DNA from: Paenibacillus guangzhouensis
GTDB lineage: Bacteria; Bacillota; Bacilli; Paenibacillales; Paenibacillaceae
DNA: 64,000 nt
Direction of reading: 5' to 3'
Assembly (NCBI RefSeq): GCF_009363075.1
Contig: NZ_CP045293.1
Coordinates: 1,240,001 to 1,304,000, forward strand
A program made the translations under genes and the position numbers. Below, piece by piece: positions 50,368 through 59,088 of this stretch. The notes beneath the pieces were generated by a model. It was given only the letters and a program-made list of their open reading frames with translations, ran no database searches and had not been told where the DNA came from. Every line of letters starts with the position of its first letter. Position 1 is the first letter of the stretch.

Positions 50368-51996
50368 ATGACCAAGGAATTTAAAGTCCATGAGCTGCTC
50401 GTCATCAAATCCATTGCAGAGACGATTAATCAGACCAATGACCTCGATATCCTGTTAAATTCGGTTCTTCGTAAATTGGTCGAATTAACGGATATGCATG
50501 CCGGATGGATTTTTCTCGCTGAAGATTGCGCAGACACGTTTCAATATACTTGTCCTGCGGATTATCAGCTGCCAGAAGCGCTTGAGACTGACGATCGCAA
50601 ACTGCTAACGACCGGTTCTTGCTGGTGTCTCGACGGGTATTGGAATGGGAAGTTGAAGGCCGCAGTGAATACGATCTATTGTCAACGGCTTGATCAAGCG
50701 GTGGCCTACAAGTACGGAGATACCGAAGGGATTACGCATCATGCCACGATCCCTCTGACGGCAGGGAACAAGCGCTTTGGCATCTTAAATGTCGCGGCTG
50801 CTGGCAAAGAGCATTTTAGCCAAGAAGAATTGACATTAATGGAATCGATCGCATTTCAAGTCGGAACAGCGGTAGAACGAACCTTATTATATCAATCCGA
50901 ACAGAAGAGAGCAGATCTCTATTCGAAGCTGGGGGAATTGGCTCGTGACTTAGGCAAGCTGCTTATTACCGAGCAAATCCCGGAACTGGTTACACGTTGG
51001 ATCGGGGAACAAGTCGGTTGTGATTACGCGGCTTTCTTTATGGAGGAGAATGGTCGACTCTCGCGACGTGTTTCCTGGCAAGAAGGCAAAATTCATCATC
51101 GACGTAAGATCTTTACATTGAAGCAAGCAAGGGAAGCGGGACGGGCGTTCAGCACAGGCGAGACGAAGCAGTGGAGACGCAATCCCAAGGACCTGCATCA
51201 GGATCATACGATATCGAAGGGCATTAGTACGGCAATCGCAGTACCGCTGCATTTCCGGGATAAGCCGATCGGTGTCATCTTCGCTGGTTCACAATGCCGA
51301 ATCTTCGATGAAGTGGATATGGAGCTGCTGGAGGCACTCTCCGGTCATATTACGTTAGCCTTCGAGAACGCGAGACTCCATCAACAACAGCTTGATCTGT
51401 TAAAATGGGAAGAACGCAATCGATTAGCACGGGATCTGCACGATTCCGTATCGCAAATGTTGTTCTCTCTCCAATTTACTGCGCGCGGGATGGAGGCGAT
51501 GCTCGAAGATCCGCCAGAACTGGTGAAACGTGCTGTCAAAGATATGCAGGATCTAACCCAAAATGCACTGAATGAGATGCGCTCACTGATTCTTCAGCTG
51601 CGTCCCGTAGGCCTGGAACAAGGACTCTTAACAGGATTATATCGTTATGGCAAGGCGCAAGGGCTCGTCGTTATTAACTGTGTTGAAGGCATGCTTGAAC
51701 TCTCTAGTCGTGTAGAAGAAGCGTTGTTCCGAATCGGGCAAGAAGCGCTGAATAACGCTAGGAAATATGCAGGGCATCCGCAGGTTCAGATTAATTTGAA
51801 ACAGCAGCAGCAGCTCGTATGCATGGAAATCTCAGACCAAGGGGATGGATTCTCGCCGCTGAAGATTGATGGTACCAGTACGTTTGGGATGCGGACCATG
51901 CGCGAACGCGCTGAATCGCTTGGAGGTACGTTAGTCATTGACAGCCGTAAAGGCGAAGGAACGACGATTCGAGTCTTAATACCGAATCAGAAGTGA
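50368..51996 (+). CDS. GAF-domain sensor histidine kinase (NarL-partner class)
   Basis: 542 residues, soluble. GAF 1 (about 15-180) holds a SCWCLDG pair (Cys about 85 and 87) and a Cys near 105 (IYCQRL). GAF 2 spans about 195-350. HisKA_3 has WEERNRLARDLHDSVSQ with the phosphorylated His near 358, and the HATPase (about 455-540) ends in GMRTMRERAESLGG...GTTIRVLIP. It autophosphorylates and passes the phosphate to the regulator downstream. The three Cys in GAF 1 could hold an iron-sulfur cluster or act as thiol sensors, as in other cytosolic redox kinases; this is inferred. Confidence 0.88.
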   Translation: MTKEFKVHELLVIKSIAETINQTNDLDILLNSVLRKLVELTDMHAGWIFLAEDCADTFQYTCPADYQLPEALETDDRKLLTTGSCWCLDGYWNGKLKAAVNTIYCQRLDQAVAYKYGDTEGITHHATIPLTAGNKRFGILNVAAAGKEHFSQEELTLMESIAFQVGTAVERTLLYQSEQKRADLYSKLGELARDLGKLLITEQIPELVTRWIGEQVGCDYAAFFMEENGRLSRRVSWQEGKIHHRRKIFTLKQAREAGRAFSTGETKQWRRNPKDLHQDHTISKGISTAIAVPLHFRDKPIGVIFAGSQCRIFDEVDMELLEALSGHITLAFENARLHQQQLDLLKWEERNRLARDLHDSVSQMLFSLQFTARGMEAMLEDPPELVKRAVKDMQDLTQNALNEMRSLILQLRPVGLEQGLLTGLYRYGKAQGLVVINCVEGMLELSSRVEEALFRIGQEALNNARKYAGHPQVQINLKQQQQLVCMEISDQGDGFSPLKIDGTSTFGMRTMRERAESLGGTLVIDSRKGEGTTIRVLIPNQK

Positions 51997-52012
51997 GAGG
52001 GGAGACGGGCCG

Positions 52013-52675
52013 TTGAGCATCAAAGTACTTATCGTAGACGATCACGCAATCGTCATACGCGGGCTTCAGTATTATCTGATGACCCAACCAGATATTGAAG
52101 TCGTAGGGGAGGCGACGAGCGGTCAATCGGCGATCGATCAGATCGAGGCTTTGCAGCCGGATGTCGTTCTGATGGATCTGCTCATGCCAGGCATGACGGG
52201 GATAGAGGCGACGCAGCAGATTCGAATCAAACATCCGAATATTAAAGTTATTGTCTTAACTTCGTTCTCAGACCATGACCATGTACTACCAGCGATTCAA
52301 GCAGGGGCGAATGGTTATCTCTTGAAGGATATCCAGCCAGATGAGCTGGCACAAGCAATACGCGGTGTATATCAGGGGCAAGCGCAGCTTCATCCGCGCG
52401 TCACGGAGCAGTTGATGTCACACTTGGTAGAGAAGCCGGCTGCACCCGTACAAGAGGATGAAGTCGATTGCAATCTAGATGTTCTCACGCCGAGGGAGAA
52501 GGAAGTACTAGAATGGATTGCACTCGGCAAGAGCAATAAGGAGATCGCTGCCGCGTTCCATATCACGGAGAAAACAGTGAAGACGCATGTCAGCAATATT
52601 CTAAGCAAGCTGGGTTTGACGGCGCGTACGCAAGCTGCGATTATCGCGATCAAGCACGGGTTGGCAGGACAATAG
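52013..52675 (+). CDS. NarL/FixJ-type response regulator
   Basis: 220 residues from TTG 52013 with GAGGGGAG 10 bases upstream. Receiver domain: DDHAIV, phospho-Asp near 54 in VVLMDLLMPGM, Thr/Ser in LTSFSD and Lys in LLKDI. LuxR-type HTH (about 150-210): LTPREKEVLEWIALGKSNKEIAAAFHITEKTVKTHVSNILSKLG. Paired with the histidine kinase 16 bases upstream. Targets are unknown. Confidence 0.9.
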   Translation: MSIKVLIVDDHAIVIRGLQYYLMTQPDIEVVGEATSGQSAIDQIEALQPDVVLMDLLMPGMTGIEATQQIRIKHPNIKVIVLTSFSDHDHVLPAIQAGANGYLLKDIQPDELAQAIRGVYQGQAQLHPRVTEQLMSHLVEKPAAPVQEDEVDCNLDVLTPREKEVLEWIALGKSNKEIAAAFHITEKTVKTHVSNILSKLGLTARTQAAIIAIKHGLAGQ

Positions 52676-52708
52676 GATGAAGATATCTACGACCAAAGTC
52701 GTAGAAAC

Positions 52709-52734
52709 GCCCAACATGTTGTTGGGCTTTTTTT
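52709..52734 (+). terminator. Terminator of the two-component operon
   Basis: GCCCAAC-ATGTT-GTTGGGC and seven T residues. Confidence 0.88.
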
Positions 52735-52841
52735 GTAGGTCAAGTTCATCCGATATGCCGAGGGAAGAATGTCATTCTGATGTTATTATTAGTACATAAG
52801 TTCAAACAACACATAGACAACGACATCCGGAGGTTACCCTA

Positions 52842-53468
52842 ATGAGTAAAGTATTATTCGTCAAAGCAAATGATCGTCCAGCAGAACAAGCGATAAGCGT
52901 ACAACTGTACAATGCATTCTTGTCGGGCTATAAAGAAGCAAATCCGACGCATGAGATTGAAGAACTCGATCTTTTCGCAGAGAATTTACCTTATTACAAC
53001 GCAACGATGATGAGCGGCATGTTCAAAACAGCCAAAGGATTTGAGACAACTGCAGAAGAGCAAGCAAGCGTCGAGAACGTGAACAAGTACTTAAACCAAT
53101 TCCTCGCTGCGGATAAAGTCGTAGTCGCGTTCCCGTTATGGAATATGTGCGTGCCAGCGGTGCTTCATACGTATATCGACTACTTGAACCAAGCAGGCAA
53201 AACATTCCGTTACACACCTGAAGGTCCGGTTGGACTTGTAGGAGACAAGAAAGTTGCACTCTTGAACGCGAGCGGCGGCGTCTATTCCGAAGGACCTCGT
53301 ATGCATGAAGAAATGGCGCTGAAATTCATGGAATACAACTTGAATTTGTTCGGCGTGACGAATGTTGAGAAACTCGTGATCGAAGGACATAACCAATACC
53401 CAGATCGCAGTGCGGCGATTGTTGCAGATGGACTTGAAGCAGCAGCAAAGCTCGCAGCAAGATTCTAA
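52842..53468 (+). CDS. azoR: FMN-dependent NADH-azoreductase
   Basis: 208 residues, CCGGAGG before ATG 52842. Flavodoxin-like fold with VAFPLWNMCVPAVLHTYIDY (the FMN loop PLWN) and LNASGGVYSEG, as in AzoR. It reduces quinones and azo compounds with NADH and limits thiol-reactive electrophile stress. Single gene. Confidence 0.88.
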   Translation: MSKVLFVKANDRPAEQAISVQLYNAFLSGYKEANPTHEIEELDLFAENLPYYNATMMSGMFKTAKGFETTAEEQASVENVNKYLNQFLAADKVVVAFPLWNMCVPAVLHTYIDYLNQAGKTFRYTPEGPVGLVGDKKVALLNASGGVYSEGPRMHEEMALKFMEYNLNLFGVTNVEKLVIEGHNQYPDRSAAIVADGLEAAAKLAARF

Positions 53469-53504
53469 ATCCAAATAATAATGGTAAGCAGGGGGAATGC
53501 ATTC

Positions 53505-54437
53505 ATGACAACGTATAAATCTATTGTAATCGGAACGGGTCCATCGGGACTTACAGCAGCGATCTATTTAGCCCGCGCGAATATGAATCCACTCGTTATT
53601 GAAGGACCGGAACCAGGTGGACAATTGACAACGACGACGGAAGTGGAGAATTTCCCCGGCTTTCCAGAGGGAATTCAAGGACCAGAATTGATGGATAATA
53701 TGCGTAAGCAAGCGGAGCGCTTCGGTGCGGAATTCCGTACGGGCTGGGTGACGAACGTGGATACGTCCGCACGTCCATTTACCTTAACGGTTGAAGGCAT
53801 CGGACAAATCTCTGCCGAGACATTGATTATTTCAACAGGCGCTTCGGCGAAATATCTCGGTATTCCAGGGGAAAAAGATAACGTAGGCCGCGGTGTAAGT
53901 ACATGTGCGACTTGCGATGGCTTCTTCTTCCGGAACAAGAAAATTATCGTCGTAGGCGGCGGAGATTCTGCGATGGAAGAAGCTAACTTCTTGACACGAT
54001 TTGCTTCCGAAGTCGAGATTGTGAATCGTCGCGATGAACTTCGTGCATCGAAGATCATGCAAGACCGTGCGCGTCAGAACCCGAAAATTCGTTGGTCGCT
54101 GAACCGTACACCGCTTGAAGTTATTGCAGGGGATCACGGCGTTACAGGTCTGAAAGTTCGTAACAATGCAACGGGTGAAGAAGAGATCATCGAGACTGAA
54201 GGTCTATTCGTTACGATCGGTCATACGCCGAATACGAAGTTCTTAGGCGGTCAAGTTACGACGGACGATCATGGCTACATTGTCGTGAAACCAGGTACGA
54301 CGGAGACGAATATCCCAGGGATCTTCGCTTGCGGAGACGTCCAGGATACGAAGTACCGTCAAGCGATTACTGCGGCAGGCAGCGGCTGTATGGCGGCCCT
54401 TGAATGCGAACGTTTCCTAGAAGCACACGAAGCTTAA
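53505..54437 (+). CDS. trxB: Thioredoxin reductase
   Basis: 310 residues from ATG 53505 (AGGGGGA 9 bases upstream). FAD-binding GTGPSGLTAAIY at the start, EPGGQL, redox-active CATC near 135, NADPH-binding GGGDSAMEEA and NRRDELRA (the Arg pair for the 2'-phosphate), and FAD-binding ACGDVQDTKYRQAITAAGSGCMAA. It reduces thioredoxin with NADPH. The glutaredoxin gene follows after 40 bases, so they are probably one operon. Confidence 0.93.
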   Translation: MTTYKSIVIGTGPSGLTAAIYLARANMNPLVIEGPEPGGQLTTTTEVENFPGFPEGIQGPELMDNMRKQAERFGAEFRTGWVTNVDTSARPFTLTVEGIGQISAETLIISTGASAKYLGIPGEKDNVGRGVSTCATCDGFFFRNKKIIVVGGGDSAMEEANFLTRFASEVEIVNRRDELRASKIMQDRARQNPKIRWSLNRTPLEVIAGDHGVTGLKVRNNATGEEEIIETEGLFVTIGHTPNTKFLGGQVTTDDHGYIVVKPGTTETNIPGIFACGDVQDTKYRQAITAAGSGCMAALECERFLEAHEA

Positions 54438-54477
54438 GTATTATTTTTCAAATTAATCCTAAGGAGTGAATGAGATC

Positions 54478-54714
54478 ATGGCAGATAACAATGTTATTGT
54501 CTACTCGCGTAACTATTGCCCACACTGTGTACAGGTGAAAAAATACCTGGAGGAAAACAATGTTGCCTTCGAAGAACGCAATGTGGATACGAACGAAGCA
54601 TTCATGGAAGAATTATTCAACCTTGGTATGCGTGCCGTTCCCGTAACGGTTGTTGGTGAGGAGAAAATCCTTGGTTTTAACACCACGCAATTGAAGCAAG
54701 TGCTTAGCATCTAA
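54478..54714 (+). CDS. Glutaredoxin-family protein (NrdH-like)
   Basis: 78 residues from ATG 54478. Thioredoxin fold with SRNYCPHCVQVKKYL (CPHC active site near residue 14) and RAVPVTVVGEEKILGF (cis-Pro). Such proteins in glutathione-free Firmicutes are reduced by TrxB rather than by glutathione. The gene sits directly behind trxB, which fits that pairing. The redox partner downstream is not known. Confidence 0.87.
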   Translation: MADNNVIVYSRNYCPHCVQVKKYLEENNVAFEERNVDTNEAFMEELFNLGMRAVPVTVVGEEKILGFNTTQLKQVLSI

Positions 54715-54762
54715 TCGTTAACCAATGAACTGCAATTGATTTGAACATCATCCAAACTCCAT

Positions 54763-54811
54763 TTACCGCTTATGTGGCAAGGGATATCCTCCTAGCGCAT
54801 AGGCGGTCTTT
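54763..54811 (+). terminator. Terminator of the trxB operon
   Basis: ACCGCTTATG...CATAGGCGGT hairpin with eight T residues. Confidence 0.75.
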
Positions 54812-54872
54812 TTTTTGTGGAATAATTTAGGGGCATTTGGTAAAAATATGCTTCAAAAGGATGGTGTGGCCC

Positions 54873-55547
54873 ATGTGCAGAAGATTTTCATTGAGTGCCG
54901 AACTACATGAAGTACAGGATTATTTCAAGGTCGACACTGTATTGACATACTACCGTAAGCGTTATAATATTGCGCCGACGCAGGAGATGGCCGTCATTAT
55001 GCGGGAAGGCAATGAACGCCGACTAGACCAGAGCCGTTGGGGGCTGTTCCCGTTCTGGGGTAAGGATGCCATCAATGCGGATATTGATGCCGTGCATCGC
55101 AATCCCGCTTATCCGAAAATGATCGATCGCCGCAGATGTATCATCCCGTGCAATGGGTTCTATTATTGGAGATCGCTTGGCAAACGAAGCTATCCGGTAC
55201 GGGTCGTCATGAAGAATCGAGGGATTTTTGGCGTTGCGGGCTTGTATGAGAACTGGCGGGACACAAGAGGTGAAGAGGTCAGAACCTGCACAATATTGAT
55301 GACAAATGCAAATACAACCGTCAGAGAATTCGATACCCGTATGCCAGCGATACTGGATGGGGAAGGGATGGAGGCTTGGCTCGATCCTAACGTACGCGGT
55401 GTCGCTCATCTTAGAACCTTCCTCAGACCTCATGAGGATGCGTTAATGGACATATATCCGGTTTCACCTCTACTCGCGAATGATACATTCGATACGCTTG
55501 AATGTATTCAGCAGATGGATATGAAGCTGGCTTGGGTAAAGGAATAA
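54873..55547 (+). CDS. SRAP-family protein (YedK/HMCES type), divergent active site
   Basis: 224 residues from ATG 54873. This start was chosen because the family needs Cys at position 2 after Met removal (MCRRF), the residue that links covalently to abasic sites in single-stranded DNA. The NIAPTQ motif, SRWGLFPFW and RRRCIIPCNGFYYW follow. The usual Glu of GFYEW is Tyr here, and the usual His before RMP is replaced (EFDTRMPAIL), as in a Bacilli subgroup I recall. It should still shield abasic sites, but reversal may differ. Confidence 0.85.
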   Translation: MCRRFSLSAELHEVQDYFKVDTVLTYYRKRYNIAPTQEMAVIMREGNERRLDQSRWGLFPFWGKDAINADIDAVHRNPAYPKMIDRRRCIIPCNGFYYWRSLGKRSYPVRVVMKNRGIFGVAGLYENWRDTRGEEVRTCTILMTNANTTVREFDTRMPAILDGEGMEAWLDPNVRGVAHLRTFLRPHEDALMDIYPVSPLLANDTFDTLECIQQMDMKLAWVKE

Positions 55548-55596
55548 CATGATCCGAACGCTAAAATAAACAAGGATAGATTTATGCGATAAGGAG

Positions 55597-55623
55597 CCTG
55601 CTGAGGAATCAGCAGGTTTTTTT
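55597..55623 (+). terminator. Terminator after the SRAP gene
   Basis: CCTGCTGA-GGAA-TCAGCAGG with seven T residues. Confidence 0.9.
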
Positions 55624-55731
55624 ACTGTACGATCTGTGGACTCAGGTTGAATGGTTGATGTTAGAAATGGTACATTGAATTTATTCAATCATGGTTGTTG
55701 AATCATGATGCTGCATAATAGGAGTCGATGG

Positions 55732-56619
55732 ATGTTGAGTCATATGGAATTAGAACAACGAATTCAAATTGGTCTCGCCGGCTGGGGAGATCATGATGAT
55801 ATTTACCCGAGCGGCACCAAATCGGGCGACAAGCTCAAGATTTATAGCAGCCGCTTTCCTATCGTTGAACTCGATAGTTCCTTCTATGCGATTCCTTCGC
55901 CAGACCGGATGGGGAAATGGTCGGAACAAACACCGGATCATTTTGGTTTTATCGTCAAAGCTTATCAAGGGATGACCGGGCATACGCGCGGCAAAATTCC
56001 GTTTTCGGATACGAAAACGATGTTTCAGATCTTTCGCGAATCGGCAGAGGAGCTGCAGAAAGCGGGGAAGTTGAGGGCTGTACTGTTTCAATATCCGCCC
56101 TGGTTCGGCTGTGAGAAGAAGCATGTGGATATCATTCGCAGAACAAGAGAATGGATGGACGGATTACCGGTCGCGTTAGAATTTCGGCATCAGAGCTGGT
56201 TTTATGGGGAAATGCGAGATAAGACGCTGCAATTCATGCGCGATGAAGGATGGATTCATTCGATTTGTGATGAACCGCAAGTGGGGGACGGGTCGGTACC
56301 GACGGTTCTCGAGCCCACAAGAAGCGACTGTACCATGATTCGATTCCATGGCAGGAACGCTGCTGGCTGGCAATCGAGTGGGCAGCCGAACTGGCGGGAA
56401 GTCAGATACCTCTATCGATACAACAAGGAAGAACTGATGGCATGGAAGCAAAATATTCTTCAACTACTCGAGTCGACGGAAAACTGCTGGATTGTATTTA
56501 ATAACAATTCCGGAGGAGATGCAGCGGATAATGCCGTACAATTAATGGAGGTTCTGGGGATGGCATTGCCTGAAATGCCTGGACCTCCGCCATACCAAAT
56601 GTCTCTGTTTGAAGATTAG
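55732..56619 (+). CDS. DUF72 family protein
   Basis: 295 residues from ATG 55732 (GGAG 9 bases upstream). TIM-barrel-like DUF72: IGLAGWGDHDDIYP start, KLKIYSSRFPIVELDSSFYAIP, KAYQGMTGH and RFHGRNAAGW with late FNNNSGGDAADNAVQL. The biochemical role of DUF72 is unknown; the fold suggests a nuclease or hydrolase-like pocket. Confidence 0.88.
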   Translation: MLSHMELEQRIQIGLAGWGDHDDIYPSGTKSGDKLKIYSSRFPIVELDSSFYAIPSPDRMGKWSEQTPDHFGFIVKAYQGMTGHTRGKIPFSDTKTMFQIFRESAEELQKAGKLRAVLFQYPPWFGCEKKHVDIIRRTREWMDGLPVALEFRHQSWFYGEMRDKTLQFMRDEGWIHSICDEPQVGDGSVPTVLEPTRSDCTMIRFHGRNAAGWQSSGQPNWREVRYLYRYNKEELMAWKQNILQLLESTENCWIVFNNNSGGDAADNAVQLMEVLGMALPEMPGPPPYQMSLFED

Positions 56620-56729
56620 ACCGGTGTACTGAGCGTGTGCGTCCGGCTTATTTTTTTATCCAAGGGCTATTGAATGTTTGGTTCCTGTCCGTTATGATAC
56701 GTTAGACTGATACGCAGAGGAGGGAAGTT

Positions 56730-57128
56730 ATGGAATCAGTGTTGAATATTACCGTTCGTTCGTCGGATATCGACCTGAATGGCCATCTGAATCATGTGAG
56801 ATACGTTGAATTCTTGGAGCGGGGACGAAGAGATTGGTATGAACAGATTCACTTCCCATTGGAATCTTTCCATCCCGAAGGGATTATGACATCGATCGTG
56901 AATATTCAAATGAACTTTCGGCGTGAATGTCATGAGCAGGATCGATTGCAAGTGATAACGAAGCCAGCGAAGGTTGGGAGATCCAGCTATGTTTTTGATC
57001 AGATGATCATGAACCGCGATCAAGAGGTCTGTGCAGACGCAAGGGTCACCTGTGTCATCATGGATCTAGCGTCCAGACAGAGTACCGCGGTGCCGGACAA
57101 GCTGCGATCACACTTTCCAAGCGAATAG
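56730..57128 (+). CDS. Hotdog-fold acyl-CoA thioesterase
   Basis: 132 residues, GAGGAGGGAAG before ATG 56730. 4HBT signature VRSSDIDLNGHLNHVRYVEFLERGRRDWY (Asp catalytic near residue 14), then IVNIQMNFRRE. It hydrolyses acyl-CoA or acyl-ACP; substrate unknown. Confidence 0.88.
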   Translation: MESVLNITVRSSDIDLNGHLNHVRYVEFLERGRRDWYEQIHFPLESFHPEGIMTSIVNIQMNFRRECHEQDRLQVITKPAKVGRSSYVFDQMIMNRDQEVCADARVTCVIMDLASRQSTAVPDKLRSHFPSE

Positions 57129-57170
57129 AAGCGTCCAATTAGGATATAGAGAACGAGGGGGAACACATGT

Positions 57171-57626
57171 ATGATTCAAGCATTACCACTTAACGAACAA
57201 GCTGTAGCACAGCAAATTCTGGCGCTGCAGTTGCCAGCATACCGTGTAGAGGCTGAAATTATCGGCTCGGATGCCATCCCGGCATTACGTGATACGGTTG
57301 AATCCATCATGTCATGTGGGGAGACCTTCTATGGATGGGTTGAAGACGGCGAATTAGCCGGTGCTATCGCTTATAAAATCGAGGATGGCGCACTTGACAT
57401 TCATCGGTTAATCGTACATCCGAATCATTTCCGCAAAGGGATCGGCCGCAGATTGCTGCAATATGTACTGCAAGAGCATGCACATGTGAAGACGTTTATC
57501 GTCGCAACCGGATCCAAGAACGTGCCAGCGATACAGCTGTATCTCTCGGAAGGTTTTGTTGAAGTTGGAGGCTTTGAACCTGTGCCGGGTCTACCGATTA
57601 CGAATTTGGAGAAGGTCATAGCCTAG
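57171..57626 (+). CDS. GNAT family N-acetyltransferase
   Basis: 151 residues from ATG 57171, with GAGGGGG upstream (ATG 57167 is out of frame and stops early). Acetyl-CoA site VHPNHFRKGIGRRLLQYVL (about 82-100) and C-terminal PAIQLYLSEGFVEVG. Substrate unknown. It lies 42 bases after the thioesterase gene and may be co-transcribed. Confidence 0.85.
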   Translation: MIQALPLNEQAVAQQILALQLPAYRVEAEIIGSDAIPALRDTVESIMSCGETFYGWVEDGELAGAIAYKIEDGALDIHRLIVHPNHFRKGIGRRLLQYVLQEHAHVKTFIVATGSKNVPAIQLYLSEGFVEVGGFEPVPGLPITNLEKVIA

Positions 57627-57650
57627 CGTAGGAGAATAGGAAGAGAAGAT

Positions 57651-57688
57651 GCAGCTGCGATGCGTAGACGATCGTGGCTGTAACTTTT
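57651..57688 (+). terminator. Terminator after the GNAT gene
   Basis: CAGCTGCGATGCG...CGATCGTGGCTG imperfect stem with G-U pairs, then five T residues. Confidence 0.55.
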
Positions 57689-57757
57689 TATGATGTACAA
57701 TACACGAACCTTTATAGATCAAGCGGGCCAGCAAAATCGTGAACAGGAGGGATAGCC

Positions 57758-58585
57758 ATGAAGAACATGATGGATTGTCCATTTATTACAGTAAAGCAGA
57801 TAGATGAACATCTCGTCTCGTATTTATCACGTATCGGTCATATTTTCACCGTATTTGACCAACAAGATTCCGGGTGCATCTCCTATGGCGTCCGAGCCGC
57901 GGAACAGAATTGGTTCGTGAAATATGCGGAAAACCATGAGGCGATTCGATTTATGCAGAATGCGGAAGTCTTTCATCAGGCAGTGGCGCATCCGAGCATA
58001 CCAAGGTTAATCCATGCATTTACGACGGCGAAGGGATTTGCATTGGTCTATGAATGGGTTAACGGCGAGGCACTCGGAACGCCAGCATTCCCAGGCAAAG
58101 AGGGAAGGAACCGGCCGGAATCTCCACATTTTCGCTTCAGACAACTGTCGACGGATCGAATCATTGCCGCGCTGAATACGGTCTATGAGGTGCACGCCTA
58201 CGTCGAACAACAAGGATATGTCGCAGTCGATTTTTATGATGGTGGCATGATTTATGACTTTGATCGATACGAACTTCATCTATGCGATTTCGATTGTTAT
58301 CGGCGAGGCGCATTCGAGCTTGAGATGGATCGGAACTATGGGTCAAGCCGGTTCATGGCACCGGAGGAGTTCATTCGCGGAAGTCTAATCGACCACCAGA
58401 CGAATGTGTATACGATGGGTGCCGCAGCTTTTGAATTCCTAGCAATCGGTGGTGGACGAGAGTTACACGATTGGCATGCCCCTGAGGCATTATATCATGT
58501 AGCCCGTAAGGCGGCTTCGGCGGAACGTTCCGAGCGGTACGAGAGCGTTTATGCGTTCTACCGTGCTTGGCTGGAAGCGCAATAG
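57758..58585 (+). CDS. Protein-kinase-like protein
   Basis: 275 residues, CAGGAGGG before ATG 57758. Kinase-type features: NWFVKYA (possible ATP-binding Lys near 50), GFALVYEWVNGEAL hinge, GYVAVDFYDGGMIYDF (catalytic-loop position, Asp present but no HRD), HLCDFDCYRRG where DFG is DFD, and FMAPEEF as the APE region. Either an active small-molecule or Ser/Thr kinase of an unusual group or a pseudokinase. Cytosolic. Confidence 0.75.
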   Translation: MKNMMDCPFITVKQIDEHLVSYLSRIGHIFTVFDQQDSGCISYGVRAAEQNWFVKYAENHEAIRFMQNAEVFHQAVAHPSIPRLIHAFTTAKGFALVYEWVNGEALGTPAFPGKEGRNRPESPHFRFRQLSTDRIIAALNTVYEVHAYVEQQGYVAVDFYDGGMIYDFDRYELHLCDFDCYRRGAFELEMDRNYGSSRFMAPEEFIRGSLIDHQTNVYTMGAAAFEFLAIGGGRELHDWHAPEALYHVARKAASAERSERYESVYAFYRAWLEAQ

Positions 58586-58601
58586 TAGTTTTTTTATGAC
58601 A

Positions 58602-59033
58602 TTACGATCGAAGTAGGTCTTGATAATTTGGAGGGAAATCCATCTTATTAGGGCCTTTTATATGTTTGAAGTTGACAAGCTTTACATTTACACCAGGAGT
58701 GATTTCGAATTGAAATCGATCTTCTCCGACAGGGATATGCGGACCAACGGTTGGCACAACCCGAAGAGTGATTAAAAAGTCGAATCCACGGAATCCATTC
58801 ACACGTTTAACATCAGAGACATCAACAAAATAAGGGTACAGATCAGGTGGTACTTTTAAATCTTTGGCATACACCTCTCCAAGCTTATCACTCATATAGG
58901 GCAGCAAGAAAAGGACGAGCATATCTTGAAACTGCAATTGTGTTGAATCTTGTTCAGAGGCGCTCGCCTGATGGTGCATTTGGAAGACAATGACGAAAAA
59001 GATCATTAATAATATAAAAGTTTTCCGTATCAC
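58602..59033 (-). CDS. Secreted DUF3888 protein
   Basis: 143 residues with a signal peptide (MIRKTFILLMIFFVIVFQMHHQASA). The body D-M-L-V-L-F-L-L-P-Y, KDLKVPPDLYPYFVDV and RGFDFLITLRVVPTVGPH...GEDRFQFEI is the DUF3888 pattern of Bacilli. Function unknown. Convergent with the kinase-like gene. Confidence 0.85.
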   Translation of the reverse strand: MIRKTFILLMIFFVIVFQMHHQASASEQDSTQLQFQDMLVLFLLPYMSDKLGEVYAKDLKVPPDLYPYFVDVSDVKRVNGFRGFDFLITLRVVPTVGPHIPVGEDRFQFEITPGVNVKLVNFKHIKGPNKMDFPPNYQDLLRS

Positions 59034-59088
59034 ATGAAGCTCCTTTACCGTTTTGCTTTACGATAATAATTTACCAAAATGATTCGAA

